DNA of 63,522 bases from Anaerolineae bacterium. GTDB lineage: Bacteria; Chloroflexota; Anaerolineae; UBA4142; SHND01. The translations under genes were made by a program, and so were the position numbers. Below the pieces are notes generated by a model. The model had not been told where the DNA came from and did not search any database. It saw only the letters and a program-made list of their open reading frames with translations. Within the stretch, counting starts at the first letter, position 1. Every line of letters begins with the position of its first letter. Positions 16,120 through 25,325 of this stretch are shown here, in pieces. The stretch is taken from positions 1 to 63,522 of the forward strand of contig JADZCJ010000066.1 in NCBI GenBank assembly GCA_020851635.1, given 5' to 3'.

Positions 16120-16902
16120 TTATGGGTTGTTCATTTCAAAGAGGATACGCAAGCCGTCCAATCCGAGCTCGCTATCTACGGTATCAATCGAAGGACAGTG
16201 CGGCGAAAGGATTTTTGACATGCCGCCGGTGGCTATGACCCGGGGCTCCGGTTCCTGCATTTCCTGTTTTAGCCGAGCCAGCATTCCTTCCACCAGACCG
16301 ACATAGCCGAAAAAGATGCCCGAGCGCAGAGCGTCGGTGGTGTTTGTAGCCAGCGCGTGCGACGGTGCAGCCACTTGAATCCGCGGGAGTTTGGCGGTGA
16401 ACTGGTGGAGCGCTTCGGCTGCCATGTTCATCCCGGGCGAAATTGCCCCGCCGATAAAATCACCGTGCGCGTCGAGCACATTAAAGGTGGTCGCCGTGCC
16501 AAAATCAATCACGATCAAAGGCGGACCGTATTTTTGTTTGGCGGCGACAAGAGAGACGAGGCGGTCGGCGCCCAGCGTGCGCGGGTCCTGATACTTGATA
16601 TGGATTCCGCTCTTGCTGCCCGGCGCGGCAACGAATGGCTCGATGCCGAGATATCTGGCGCACAGCTCGCAGAGGGTGTCGTTCAACGCGGGCACGACCG
16701 AGACGATGGCGGCCGTGCGAATTGATGCCGGCGCAATTCCCGAGTCCTCGAAAAAAGTCAAGAGCTGTACAGCATATTCGTCCGCGGTCTTGTCAGGCAG
16801 AGTTTCCACCCGCCAGTTGTGAATCAACCGGCTGGATTCAAACACGCCCAAGCCGATGTTGGTGTTGCCGATTTTGATGGCAAGAAGGCGCGATAGAGTC
16901 AT
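16120..16902 (-). CDS. coaX: Type III pantothenate kinase
   Basis: The 260-residue protein would phosphorylate pantothenate, the first step of CoA synthesis. It has the ASKHA fold motifs GADRLVSLVAAK and LIVIDFGTATTFNV and the glycine-rich GGAISPGMNM. The N-terminal phosphate motif reads AIKIGNTN rather than the usual DxGNT form, so the first Asp is Lys10 here. The other acidic residues are intact. It overlaps the upstream membrane-anchored protein gene by 4 bases. Activity is likely, but the substitution deserves attention. Confidence 0.88.
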   Translation of the reverse strand: MTLSRLLAIKIGNTNIGLGVFESSRLIHNWRVETLPDKTADEYAVQLLTFFEDSGIAPASIRTAAIVSVVPALNDTLCELCARYLGIEPFVAAPGSKSGIHIKYQDPRTLGADRLVSLVAAKQKYGPPLIVIDFGTATTFNVLDAHGDFIGGAISPGMNMAAEALHQFTAKLPRIQVAAPSHALATNTTDALRSGIFFGYVGLVEGMLARLKQEMQEPEPRVIATGGMSKILSPHCPSIDTVDSELGLDGLRILFEMNNP

Positions 16903-17717
16903 TGTGCTTTGGCGTCGGCGTAAATGTCAAACTGTGTAAAAAGCGCTTGGGCGCCCGGTTCATCCATTGTAAAGGCAATTACTCCCACGCGCCCATCCCA
17001 ATCGCGACGCACGCGCCATTCGTTAATGATGCTCGCATCTGTGTCGAGGACGAGCTCATCATTGACATAGGCGAGTATGCGACGCGGGTGCGCATCCACA
17101 CGGATTTTATTCAGAGAGCCGTCGAGATGAATCGCCTGCGTTTGCGCCATGGGGATAACATCTGTGAACTTGTAGGCGTTGGCGTCGTTCTCGTCGGCTG
17201 GCTCGTAGGATAACAAGCGGATGGTGGACCCGGACGAAATGGTAAAAGCGAGAAAACGCTCGCGCCCCTGTTCGTCCTCCCCGTGCCAAAACACAATGCC
17301 ATATTCGACCGGTCCCGAATTTTCGGCGGGAGCAGCCATCGCTTCGAGCGACAGATTCAAATATCCCGATTCCGTGAACTTTTGGTTGAGGGCACGGACA
17401 AAGCCGGGGTCGAGCGGGGGCGTGAGCAGGTAGCCGTCATCGGTATATTCATAGCCAAGCCGAACGCCGCGCGCATCCGGGAAACCTGTCCGGTCAGTGA
17501 AATCCTCCCGTAAAGCGAGCGGCGGAGTGGGCGGATAGGCGACCGGGGTAATCGTGGGTGGCGGCCGCCGGGTGGCGGTTGGAGTCGGCAAAAGCTGAGC
17601 CAAAGGACGCGGGGGGCGAAAGAGATCTAGGACGAGAATAGTCAGGCAGGTGACGAGGAAACCGACCAGAATAGCCAGGACAATTTGAACGAGCCGTGAA
17701 TCAAGCGCATTTCTCAT
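16899..17717 (-). CDS. Membrane-anchored beta-sandwich protein, unknown function
   Basis: The 272-residue protein has one N-terminal transmembrane helix (about residues 10-32) and a Pro/Thr-rich linker. A domain of about 200 residues follows, with a concanavalin-like/DUF1080-like pattern: LREDFTDRTGFPD, GIVFWHGEDEQGRERFLAFTIS and VNDELVLDTDAS. Such folds bind carbohydrates, but no ligand can be inferred. A TATAAT on this strand lies 14 bases before the ATG. It heads the coaX-HAD-coaBC operon through a 4-base overlap, and a functional link to CoA synthesis is not obvious. Confidence 0.6.
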   Translation of the reverse strand: MRNALDSRLVQIVLAILVGFLVTCLTILVLDLFRPPRPLAQLLPTPTATRRPPPTITPVAYPPTPPLALREDFTDRTGFPDARGVRLGYEYTDDGYLLTPPLDPGFVRALNQKFTESGYLNLSLEAMAAPAENSGPVEYGIVFWHGEDEQGRERFLAFTISSGSTIRLLSYEPADENDANAYKFTDVIPMAQTQAIHLDGSLNKIRVDAHPRRILAYVNDELVLDTDASIINEWRVRRDWDGRVGVIAFTMDEPGAQALFTQFDIYADAKAQ

Positions 17718-17731
17718 AGAGAACCCAATGG

Positions 17732-17737
17732 ATTATA
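17732..17737 (-). promoter_or_regulatory. -10 box of the CoA operon
   Basis: A perfect TATAAT on the minus strand lies 14 bases before the ATG at 17717. The predicted leader would be only about 7 bases and contains no Shine-Dalgarno. It is divergent from the TATAAT at 17789. Confidence 0.45.
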
Positions 17738-17764
17738 GCACGACCGCCCCCCACCTTTGGGGCG

Positions 17765-17794
17765 TTTCACGTTTAACGGGCAATCCGTTATAAT
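17765..17794 (+). promoter_or_regulatory. Promoter of the hydroxyacid dehydrogenase unit
   Basis: TTTCAC at 17765-17770, an 18-base spacer and a perfect TATAAT at 17789-17794 precede the ATG at 17836 by about 40 bases. The -35 match is weak. Confidence 0.45.
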
Positions 17795-17835
17795 CGTCAC
17801 GGAAGGCATTTTCTTCGGGAAACTGTGCGCGCGGC

Positions 17836-18855
17836 ATGAGTCAAACCATTCCTGTATTGATGACGATGCGGTTCAGCGATGCGCTGTTGGACCAAGTTGG
17901 CTCGGTGTCTCCTCGACTCGAAATTCGCCAACAATCGGTCCGCGAAGACCGCGACGACATCACCCCGTTTCTGGACGGCAGCGAAGAAATCATCTATTGC
18001 TTTACGCCGCCGCGCGACCTGACCAAAGCTCCGCGTCTCAAATGGGTCCAGCTGCACTCGGCAGGGGTTGACCATCTCCGCGGACATCCGATTTGGAATT
18101 CGGATGTTGTGGTGACGACGACCAGTGGGATTCACGCGGTCCCCATCGGCGAGTTTGCGTTTGCGCTGCTGCTCGCGCTCGCGCGCAAGATACCCAAGAT
18201 GGTGCGCCTGCAAGAGCGGGCGGAATGGCCCCGCAATCGTTGGGACCTTTTGAGCGGGCTGGAACTGCGCGGCAAGACTATCGGGATTGTGGGTTATGGC
18301 AGCATCGGCCGCGAAATCGGACGAATTGCGCGGCATGGCTTTAACATGCGCGTGGCGGCGATGCGCCGCACCGCGCAGGCGCCGCGGCGGCGCTATGTCG
18401 AGCAGGGTGTGGGTGATCCCGACGGACGGATTCCCGATATGTGGTTCCTGCCCAACGAGATCAATGCGATGGTGAGCGAGTGTGATGTGCTGGCGCTTGC
18501 TGCGCCTGCGACAGAGGAAACAAGGTCCATCATTGGCGAGGCGCAATTGCGCGCCATGAAGCCACATGCGCTGCTTGTCAATATTGCGCGCGGGGAACTG
18601 GTGGATGACCGGGCGCTCGTGACCGCGCTCAGGGAAGGATGGATCGCCGGCGCCGGGTTGGATGCCTTTGCGATAGAGCCGCTGCCGCGCGGGCATCAAC
18701 TTTGGCACATGGACAATGTAATCATTTCGCCGCACGTTGCCGGAGCGACCGGCAAGTATGATGAGCGCGCGGCGACATTGTTTGCGGAAAATCTGCGCCG
18801 TTACCTCTCGGGATTGCCATTGATGAACGTGGTGCCGCACGACCTACAATACTAA
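17836..18855 (+). CDS. D-2-hydroxyacid dehydrogenase family protein
   Basis: This 339-residue protein has the NAD-binding motif GIVGYGSIGREIGR (about residues 150-163). The catalytic triad regions are NIARGELVDD (Arg), AGLDAFAIEPLP (Glu) and NVIISPHVAG (His). It would reduce a 2-keto acid or oxidise a D-2-hydroxyacid with NAD(P). The substrate cannot be chosen among glyoxylate, hydroxypyruvate and phosphoglycerate types. An extra stretch of about 25 residues (around 190-215) separates the nucleotide fold from ALAAPATEETR. It lies about 100 bases upstream of a HAD hydrolase and the glycogen enzyme fusion. Confidence 0.85.
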   Translation: MSQTIPVLMTMRFSDALLDQVGSVSPRLEIRQQSVREDRDDITPFLDGSEEIIYCFTPPRDLTKAPRLKWVQLHSAGVDHLRGHPIWNSDVVVTTTSGIHAVPIGEFAFALLLALARKIPKMVRLQERAEWPRNRWDLLSGLELRGKTIGIVGYGSIGREIGRIARHGFNMRVAAMRRTAQAPRRRYVEQGVGDPDGRIPDMWFLPNEINAMVSECDVLALAAPATEETRSIIGEAQLRAMKPHALLVNIARGELVDDRALVTALREGWIAGAGLDAFAIEPLPRGHQLWHMDNVIISPHVAGATGKYDERAATLFAENLRRYLSGLPLMNVVPHDLQY

Positions 18856-18954
18856 TCTTGTCGTCGAGCGTGGTGGCGCAATTGACACGGGTCCGGCATA
18901 CGGACGACAACACATGAAAAAAAGAATTGCAGTGAAGATAATTTCAGGCATCCT

Positions 18955-19728
18955 ATGATACAGGGCATTATATTTGATCTGGGCAATACGCTGATGTATT
19001 TCACGGGCGACTGGGGCCGCACGAATGCCGATGGCGTCGAGCGGATGTGCAATTATTTGGCAGAACGCGGTTATCCGGTGCCCGTCTCTTTCGCAGAGAA
19101 TTTTATTCAGGTTCGCGAATCGGGGCGTCGGCAGGCGAACGACTCGAACGTCGAATACACCACCGAACAAGCGCTCAACGATACACTCGCCATGCACAAC
19201 ATCTGCTGGATTCCCGATGCCATTCTGCCGCACGCGGTCGCCAGGTTCTATGACGCAGAAGATGGGCAGTGGGTCGCCTATGCGGATGCGCGGGCAACGC
19301 TGCAAGAATTGCGGGACCGCGGACTGAAACTGGCATTGTTGTCTAACGCGATGGACCATGGGGCCGTCATGCGAATGGTCGAGCGGGGAAATCTGACAGA
19401 GTTTTTCGACCCGCTGATGAGCAGTGCGCAGCTGACTTGGCGCAAACCCGACCCGCGCGCCTTTCAGCCGATTCTGAACGCATGGCAGGTTCTGCCGAAC
19501 GAGCTTTTGATGGTGGGCGATGTATCGAGCTATGATATTGTGGGAGCGCATCGCTCGGGCATGTGCGGTGTTTTGATTCAAGACCGATGGGACACGCCCG
19601 TTGTGCCGCATGCGCCGATTCCCGAAGCGGAATTGAGACCCGATGCGGTGATTACGCAGCTATCTGAACTGCCTGCGTTGATTGACCGCTTGAATGCTCA
19701 AGTCGAACCTCACCAGAGGAATGATTAA
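18955..19728 (+). CDS. HAD-superfamily hydrolase
   Basis: This 257-residue protein has motif I IIFDLGNTLMYF (Thr-Leu variant), motif II LALLSNAMDHG, a conserved Lys in WRKPDPRAF and motif IV LMVGDVSSYDIVGAHRSG. It belongs to the HAD-IA phosphatase group and acts on a small phosphorylated metabolite that I cannot identify. Its TAA stop shares a base with the ATG of the glycogen synthase-phosphorylase fusion, so the two are translationally coupled. This suggests a sugar-phosphate substrate. Confidence 0.82.
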   Translation: MIQGIIFDLGNTLMYFTGDWGRTNADGVERMCNYLAERGYPVPVSFAENFIQVRESGRRQANDSNVEYTTEQALNDTLAMHNICWIPDAILPHAVARFYDAEDGQWVAYADARATLQELRDRGLKLALLSNAMDHGAVMRMVERGNLTEFFDPLMSSAQLTWRKPDPRAFQPILNAWQVLPNELLMVGDVSSYDIVGAHRSGMCGVLIQDRWDTPVVPHAPIPEAELRPDAVITQLSELPALIDRLNAQVEPHQRND

Positions 19729-22700
19729 TGCCGAATCCGACGCTCAAGATTTTATTGCTGGCTTCTGAAGTTTCGCCATTCGTCAAAACGGGCGGCATTG
19801 CCGACGTCGTGAGTCAGCTGGCGCGCGCACTAAAGGGGTTGGGGCATGACGTGCGCGTAGCATTGCCAAACTACCGGGTCATTTCGCCGAACGGCGCGCG
19901 GCGCGTGGTCGAGTCCTTTCGGGTTGATCTGGACGGAATGAGCGAAAATGCAAGCGTGATCGAGGGCACTTTGGGTGACAATGTGCCAGTGTATTTTATT
20001 GACAATCCGCATCTGTTTGATCGTGACGAGATTTATATGCACGCCGATGACGCGGAACGATTCTTGCTGTTTTCGCGCGCGGCATTGGACATGCTGCCGC
20101 TGCTGAACTGGCAGCCGAACATCATTCATGTGAATGATTGGCAGACGGCGCTCATACCCAACTGGCTCAAGACGCTGTACGCGGACAAGCCGTTTTACCA
20201 GAATATGGCGTCCGTCTATACGATTCACAACTTGTCATATTTTGGGTCGTTTGGGCAGCGGATTCTCGAAATTGCCGGACTGGCGCATTATGGTTTTCTG
20301 GCGCATCCGGGCGTATCGGACCAAATCAATCGCGAGCTCAATTTCATGGCGCGCGGGATCTTGTTTGCGGATGCAATCAATACCGTCAGCCCGACGTACG
20401 CGCAAGAGATACAGACTCCCGAATTTGGCGAGGGCCTGGAAGCGATCCTGAAAATGCGGTCGGCGCGGCTGCGCGGCATTCTGAACGGCATTGATTATGA
20501 CGAGACCGACCCCGCCCGGGACCCTGCGCTGGCAAGTCCTTTTGATGTTGACCATCTGGACGCGCGGACGCCCAACAAACGCGCACTGCAAAAGCAAGCC
20601 GGGCTGCCCGAAACAGATGTGCCGCTGCTCGCCGTGATTTCGCGTCTGAACGAGAACAAGGGCATTGACCTGGTCCTGGAGGTGATCGAGCCGGTGTTGG
20701 AGCTAGGCGCACAGTTTGTCATCATGGGCACGGGGGATGAAAAATACCAGAATGGCATCAAGGAAATCCAAGCCCGACACCCGCTTGGCGTGCATTTTTA
20801 CGAGACATTTGAAGAGAAATTGCGGCGACAGATTGCGGCGGGCAGCGATATGCTGCTCATGCCCTCGCGCGTCGAGCCGGGTGGGACGACGCAATTGCTG
20901 GCAATGCATTATGGCAGCGTGCCGATCGTGCATCACGTTGGCGGACTGGCGGATTCGGTCTCGAATTACGAGCCCCATCTCGCCACCGGCACCGGCTTTG
21001 TTTTTGAACATGCGAGCCAACTCGGATTGTATGGCGCCCTGGTGCGCGCGATAGAGACATTTGCGCGCCGAGAGGAATGGAGCACGCTCCAGCGGCGGGG
21101 AATGCGCCAGGATGTATCGTGGACGCATTCGGCGGCCGAGTATGTGGAAATGTACCGCTTTGCCTCTGAGGAAAAAACGCTCGTGACGGCACGCGCAGCA
21201 GTCCTCGCTCGCGAGATCGAGCGCACCAGAGAGATCATGAGCGCGCTGCCCGCGCGGATCAATGGGTTGGCAGAGTTGGTCTATAACCTGTGGTGGAGTT
21301 GGAACCCCGATGCCACCGCGCTGTTGGAGCGAATTGACCACCCGCTGTGGCACGAAACGGGTCACAATCCGGTAAAAATGCTGCGGAGCGTTTCGGCGGA
21401 CCGATTGCAGCAGCTGGCAGTGGCGCCCGATTTTCTGGAGCAGTATGATCGCGTGCTCGAGCGTTTCAATACATATCTGCGCGCAGAGAATACGTGGTTT
21501 GAGGCGCGTTATCCTCTGGCGATAGATAAATCGGTGGCGTATTTTTCCGCCGAGTTTGGTATTCATGAATCACTGCCGATCTATTCGGGCGGTCTGGGCA
21601 TTTTGTCGGGCGACCATGTCAAAGAAGCGAGCGATATGAACATCCCTCTGGTCGCGATCGGCTTTTTGTATCCGCAAGGATATTTTCGTCAGGAAATTGA
21701 CGCGCAAGGCAATCAAATCGCAAAATACGACAAGCTGGATTTTTCCGAATCGCCGGCGCTGGCAGCCAAAGACCAGAACGGCAATGACATTTTTGTCCAT
21801 GTGGAGCTTCCGGGACGCACAATCTATGCCAAGGTCTATAAGATTCAGGTCGGGCGTGTGCCGCTTTATTTGATGGACACGGATGTCGAGTTGAACGCCG
21901 AGAGCGACCGGAATTTGACGGCGCGGCTGTATGGCGGCGACCATGAGATTCGGATCAAGCAAGAGATTGTCCTGGGCATCGGCGGTGTGCGCGTGCTGCG
22001 GGCGCTGGGGCTGAAACCGACCGCGTTTCACATGAACGAAGGACATTCGGCATTTCTGGTCCTCGAATTGGCGCGCGAACTGGTTGCAAGCGGCATGTCT
22101 TTCGAGGATGCCAGGAAGGAGGTGGCGGAGCATTCGATCTTTACAACGCACACTCCTGTCCCGGCAGGAAATGATGCTTTTGGCTTTGATCTGATTGACA
22201 AGTATCTCGGCAAGTTCTATTCAGGCCTCGGCATCTCGCGCGAGAATTTTTTCAAGCTTGCGCAGGATGATGGCAAATTCAGCATGACCGTCCTGGGGAT
22301 GCGTTTTTCGAACCAGCGTAACGGCGTAAGCAAACTTCATGGAGACGTGTCACGCGGCATGTGGGCGCACATCTTTGGCACGTCCCCCAAAGAGACGCCG
22401 ATTGGGTATATCACAAACGGCGTTCACACAGCTACATGGCTCTCCCCCGAGCTGCACGCATTTTTTGATGAGGTGCTCGACGCGGACTGGTACTCGCGGC
22501 TGGATGATCCCAAGACTTGGGAGCCGGTGCGACGCGCGCCGGACGCCGGATTGTGGGCAATTCAACAAGAGCGCAAGCGAGCGCTGGTCAAGTTTTCGCG
22601 CGCGGTCCTGACAAGACAGTTGAGACGGCTCGGCGCAAGCGCGCAAGCGATCGAGCGCGCGCAAAACGCGCTCGATCCAAACGCCTTGACGATTGGTTTT

Positions 22701-23375
22701 GCTCGGCGGTTTGCCACGTACAAGCGCGCGACGTTATTCTTGTCCGACCCCGGGCGGCTCAAGCGCATTGTGAATAGCGCGGAAAAGCCGGTCCAGATCA
22801 TTTTCGCGGGCAAGGCACATCCCGCCGATGTGCCGGGTCAATCGTTTATCCGCGCCGTATTTGAGGCGACGCAGGACCCCGAGCTGGCAGGCAAAGTGGT
22901 ATTGTTGGAGGATTACGGGATTGACGATGCGCGGATGCTTGTGTCAGGCGTGGACGTTTGGCTCAATAACCCGCGCCGCCCGCAAGAAGCCAGTGGGACG
23001 AGTGGGGAAAAAGCCGCGCTGAATGGAGCCCTCAACTTTAGTATTCTGGACGGCTGGTGGGCGGAAGGATACAATGGCAAAAACGGCTGGGCAATCGGTG
23101 ATCCGGCAAAGCATTATTCGTCCGAAGCCGAACAGGATGCCGACGACGCGCGGTCGTTGTACGAGACGCTCGAAAACGAGATCGTGCCGTTGTATTATGC
23201 GCGCGACGCGAATGAGCTGCCGCGCGGCTGGCTCGAGAAAAGCAAAGAGAACATCGCGACTCTTGCGCCGGTCTATTCGACGCGCCGGATGCTGAGCGAT
23301 TATTGCGAGTACTATGTCCGCGCCATGTTTGCGGGACCGCTCGGCGTCGCGCAAAAGCCAGAGACGATGGATTAG
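19728..23375 (+). CDS. Fused glycogen synthase (GT5) and alpha-glucan phosphorylase (GT35)
   Basis: This 1215-residue protein joins two opposing enzymes. Residues 1 to about 490 are a GlgA-type synthase with VKTGGIADVV (Lys20), the GTGD motif and the C-terminal RVEPGGTTQLLAMHYGSVPI...GGLADS signature. From about residue 510 a DUF3417-like segment (ELVYNLWWSWNPDA) leads into a glucan phosphorylase. That part has YFSAEFGIHESLPIYSGGLG, HMNEGH and the pyridoxal-phosphate region EASGTSGEKAALNG, with Lys1095 the expected cofactor lysine. The synthase adds ADP- or UDP-glucose to glycogen, while the phosphorylase releases glucose-1-phosphate. A Shine-Dalgarno AGAGGA lies before the ATG, inside the HAD gene. 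Both halves look complete. Confidence 0.93.
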   Translation: MPNPTLKILLLASEVSPFVKTGGIADVVSQLARALKGLGHDVRVALPNYRVISPNGARRVVESFRVDLDGMSENASVIEGTLGDNVPVYFIDNPHLFDRDEIYMHADDAERFLLFSRAALDMLPLLNWQPNIIHVNDWQTALIPNWLKTLYADKPFYQNMASVYTIHNLSYFGSFGQRILEIAGLAHYGFLAHPGVSDQINRELNFMARGILFADAINTVSPTYAQEIQTPEFGEGLEAILKMRSARLRGILNGIDYDETDPARDPALASPFDVDHLDARTPNKRALQKQAGLPETDVPLLAVISRLNENKGIDLVLEVIEPVLELGAQFVIMGTGDEKYQNGIKEIQARHPLGVHFYETFEEKLRRQIAAGSDMLLMPSRVEPGGTTQLLAMHYGSVPIVHHVGGLADSVSNYEPHLATGTGFVFEHASQLGLYGALVRAIETFARREEWSTLQRRGMRQDVSWTHSAAEYVEMYRFASEEKTLVTARAAVLAREIERTREIMSALPARINGLAELVYNLWWSWNPDATALLERIDHPLWHETGHNPVKMLRSVSADRLQQLAVAPDFLEQYDRVLERFNTYLRAENTWFEARYPLAIDKSVAYFSAEFGIHESLPIYSGGLGILSGDHVKEASDMNIPLVAIGFLYPQGYFRQEIDAQGNQIAKYDKLDFSESPALAAKDQNGNDIFVHVELPGRTIYAKVYKIQVGRVPLYLMDTDVELNAESDRNLTARLYGGDHEIRIKQEIVLGIGGVRVLRALGLKPTAFHMNEGHSAFLVLELARELVASGMSFEDARKEVAEHSIFTTHTPVPAGNDAFGFDLIDKYLGKFYSGLGISRENFFKLAQDDGKFSMTVLGMRFSNQRNGVSKLHGDVSRGMWAHIFGTSPKETPIGYITNGVHTATWLSPELHAFFDEVLDADWYSRLDDPKTWEPVRRAPDAGLWAIQQERKRALVKFSRAVLTRQLRRLGASAQAIERAQNALDPNALTIGFARRFATYKRATLFLSDPGRLKRIVNSAEKPVQIIFAGKAHPADVPGQSFIRAVFEATQDPELAGKVVLLEDYGIDDARMLVSGVDVWLNNPRRPQEASGTSGEKAALNGALNFSILDGWWAEGYNGKNGWAIGDPAKHYSSEAEQDADDARSLYETLENEIVPLYYARDANELPRGWLEKSKENIATLAPVYSTRRMLSDYCEYYVRAMFAGPLGVAQKPETMD

Positions 23376-23432
23376 TCCAAACTCTTGGGTTCGTTTGGCG
23401 CGGCGGCACTGACTTGAGCGGACTCGAATAGA

Positions 23433-24392
23433 ATGCGACCGAACGGCTCGAGATCAAAGTTGAACAGGCGCAGAGCAATGGCAAGACCGCTTGAGAAACT
23501 GCAAATTCGGGTTGACGAGACCGTCGCGCGATGGAGCAAATCGCTGCGGCGGTTTTCTGTTTTTGCGTTGCTGCTGGACACGATTGATGCGTTCAATGCT
23601 AATGGCTTGTCCATGCTTGCCGCATCTCTGTCGTATTATTCCCTGTTGGCGATCTTTCCGCTGCTGCTGTTGTTGATTTCCATCGCGCCGCTCTTTATTT
23701 CCTCAGAGGACGCTTTTGAGGTCGTGCTTGAACTCGCGCGTCAATACGTGCCGGGGGCAGAAGCGGCGCTGCGAGGAGTTTTGCAGCAAGTGATAGACGA
23801 GCGCGGCTCAGCAACGGTCGTCGGGATTCTTGCGCTGATTTGGTCGGCGTCAGGCGTGTTTGACGTGCTCCAGGTCTCGTTTAACCGCGCGTGGCGCGTG
23901 GCTCAACCGCGCTCATTCTGGCTGCAGCGGCTGTTTTCGATAGCGGTCATCGGCGTCATGGGGGTGTTTTTTTTGGCGGCTGTGATCGCTTCTGCTTTTT
24001 CAGAGAGTCTTGTTTTTGGATTTTATGGCGATTGGCGCGGAGCGCGAGAATTGGTGACGTGGGGTGGGAGCGTGGTTGGAGCGTTCATTGCATTTTCCGC
24101 GTTCACGATGTTGTACAAGACGTTTCCGCACGCCCAAGTGCGCTGGAAACATGCCTTGCTGGGTGGCTTGGTGGCAGCGGTGCTCTGGCAGTCTGCCAAA
24201 TATCTCTACGAGTTGTATCTCGTACACTTTGCGCGCTTTAGTCTCATCTATGGCTCGGTCGGAGCGATCATTGGGCTGCTTTTGTGGGGCTATATTTCGG
24301 CGACGATTGTGTTATTGGGGGGACAGCTTGCGGCGACGATGGGGAAACTCCAAAATAGCGAAAATGGGGATTGGCGCTCCGGCGCCGGTTAG
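23433..24392 (+). CDS. YihY/BrkB-family membrane protein
   Basis: The 319-residue protein has about six transmembrane helices. The conserved NGLSMLAASLSYYSLLAIFPLLLLL segment and the LLWGYISATIVLLGGQ ending define the YihY/BrkB family. The name ribonuclease BN was an early misannotation for the family, and its real function is unknown. An alternative ATG 45 bases downstream (MARPLEKL) would remove a charged leader and cannot be excluded. Its TAG stop spans the boundary between a 6-bp duplication and the left end of a MITE-like element. Confidence 0.85.
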   Translation: MRPNGSRSKLNRRRAMARPLEKLQIRVDETVARWSKSLRRFSVFALLLDTIDAFNANGLSMLAASLSYYSLLAIFPLLLLLISIAPLFISSEDAFEVVLELARQYVPGAEAALRGVLQQVIDERGSATVVGILALIWSASGVFDVLQVSFNRAWRVAQPRSFWLQRLFSIAVIGVMGVFFLAAVIASAFSESLVFGFYGDWRGARELVTWGGSVVGAFIAFSAFTMLYKTFPHAQVRWKHALLGGLVAAVLWQSAKYLYELYLVHFARFSLIYGSVGAIIGLLLWGYISATIVLLGGQLAATMGKLQNSENGDWRSGAG

Positions 24393-24496
24393 TTTGCATC
24401 CGAAAAGCCCCAAAATCCAGTTTCTCTTGGTGAGCATCCGCCCAAAAGAGCCAGATTCGAGGTTGTCCGGGACCCTTTTCGGATACAAACCGGTTA
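24386..24496. mobile_element. MITE-like element with target-site duplication
   Basis: The 99-bp core (24392-24490) has 16-bp inverted ends, GTTTGCATCCGAAAAG and CTTTTCGGATACAAAC, with one mismatch. Perfect direct repeats CGGTTA flank it at 24386-24391 and 24491-24496. There is no coding capacity inside. It lies between the tail-to-tail genes for the BrkB protein and D-aminoacyl-tRNA deacylase. Each stop codon is rebuilt by one copy of the duplicated CGGTTA, so neither protein is changed. No second copy is visible in the window. Confidence 0.72.
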
Positions 24497-24949
24497 GGCC
24501 TTTATGAGCTCTGCGGTATCCAGCCAGATGGTGACGGGACCATCGTTCCAGATTTCGACGAGCATCTTTGCCTGGAATTGACCGCGTGCGACGCGCAGCC
24601 CCGTCGCCTCCAGTTCTCGCGCAAACGATTCGGCAAGCGGGGCGGCGATTTCGGGGCGCGCCGCCGCCATGAAATCGGGACGGCGCCCGCGCCGTGCATC
24701 GGCATAGAGCGTAAACTGGGAGACGACCAGCATCTCGGCGTTCACATCGAGCGCCGAAAGATTGAACTTGCCCGCCTCATCTTGAAAGATCCGCAGGTTT
24801 GCGATTTTTTGCGCGAGAAAAGCGGCATGTTCGGGCGTATCTGTGTGTGTGACTCCCACCAGAATGACCAGACCGCGCTCGATTTCGCCGACGGTTTCGT
24901 CCTCGACGCTGACGGCGCCGCGGGTCACGCGTTGGACCAGTGCGCGCAT
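24494..24949 (-). CDS. dtd: D-aminoacyl-tRNA deacylase
   Basis: This 151-residue protein clears D-amino acids mischarged on tRNA and also glycine from tRNA-Ala. Diagnostic motifs are [15 protein letters not shown] at the N-terminus, [10 protein letters not shown] in the middle and a C-terminal [11 protein letters not shown]. The length and start are standard. It is convergent with the BrkB gene and divergent from a small conserved-looking gene. Confidence 0.95.
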   Translation of the reverse strand: MRALVQRVTRGAVSVEDETVGEIERGLVILVGVTHTDTPEHAAFLAQKIANLRIFQDEAGKFNLSALDVNAEMLVVSQFTLYADARRGRRPDFMAAARPEIAAPLAESFARELEATGLRVARGQFQAKMLVEIWNDGPVTIWLDTAELIKA

Positions 24950-24991
24950 AGGTTTGCCAAATCCTCTTTCTTTTGCTAGAGTTGTTTCAAT

Positions 24992-25291
24992 ATGATCAAA
25001 CTTTTAATGTCCTGGGACATTCGGCAGGGTAAAGAAACAGAGTATTTTGAATTTACGGTGCAGGAATTTGGACCGAAACTTTTGCGTTTGGGGATTCAAC
25101 CGACCGAGGCGTGGTACACCGTGTACGGGAATGGTCCGCAAATCCTGGCGGGCGGCGTAGCCGAAGACCGCGTGGCATTGGACAAGATTCTTGCCGGTGA
25201 AGAGTGGGCGCGTTTGAAAAAGAAATTGTTGACGTATGTGACCAATTTCAGTTACAAGATTGTTCAGCACACGGGAAATTTCCAATTGTGA
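24992..25291 (+). CDS. Small hypothetical protein
   Basis: The 99-residue protein [20 protein letters not shown]... has the alternating pattern of a dimeric alpha-beta (ferredoxin-like) barrel, with no catalytic residues recognised. The ATG is preceded by TAGAGT 9 bases upstream and no Shine-Dalgarno, again hinting at a leaderless message. It is divergent from dtd by 42 bases and ends 35 bases before the convergent FmdB-type gene. Confidence 0.6.
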   Translation: MIKLLMSWDIRQGKETEYFEFTVQEFGPKLLRLGIQPTEAWYTVYGNGPQILAGGVAEDRVALDKILAGEEWARLKKKLLTYVTNFSYKIVQHTGNFQL

Positions 25292-25325
25292 CACCGATTG
25301 CGGCGGCTGACTCGTCCGCCGCAAA

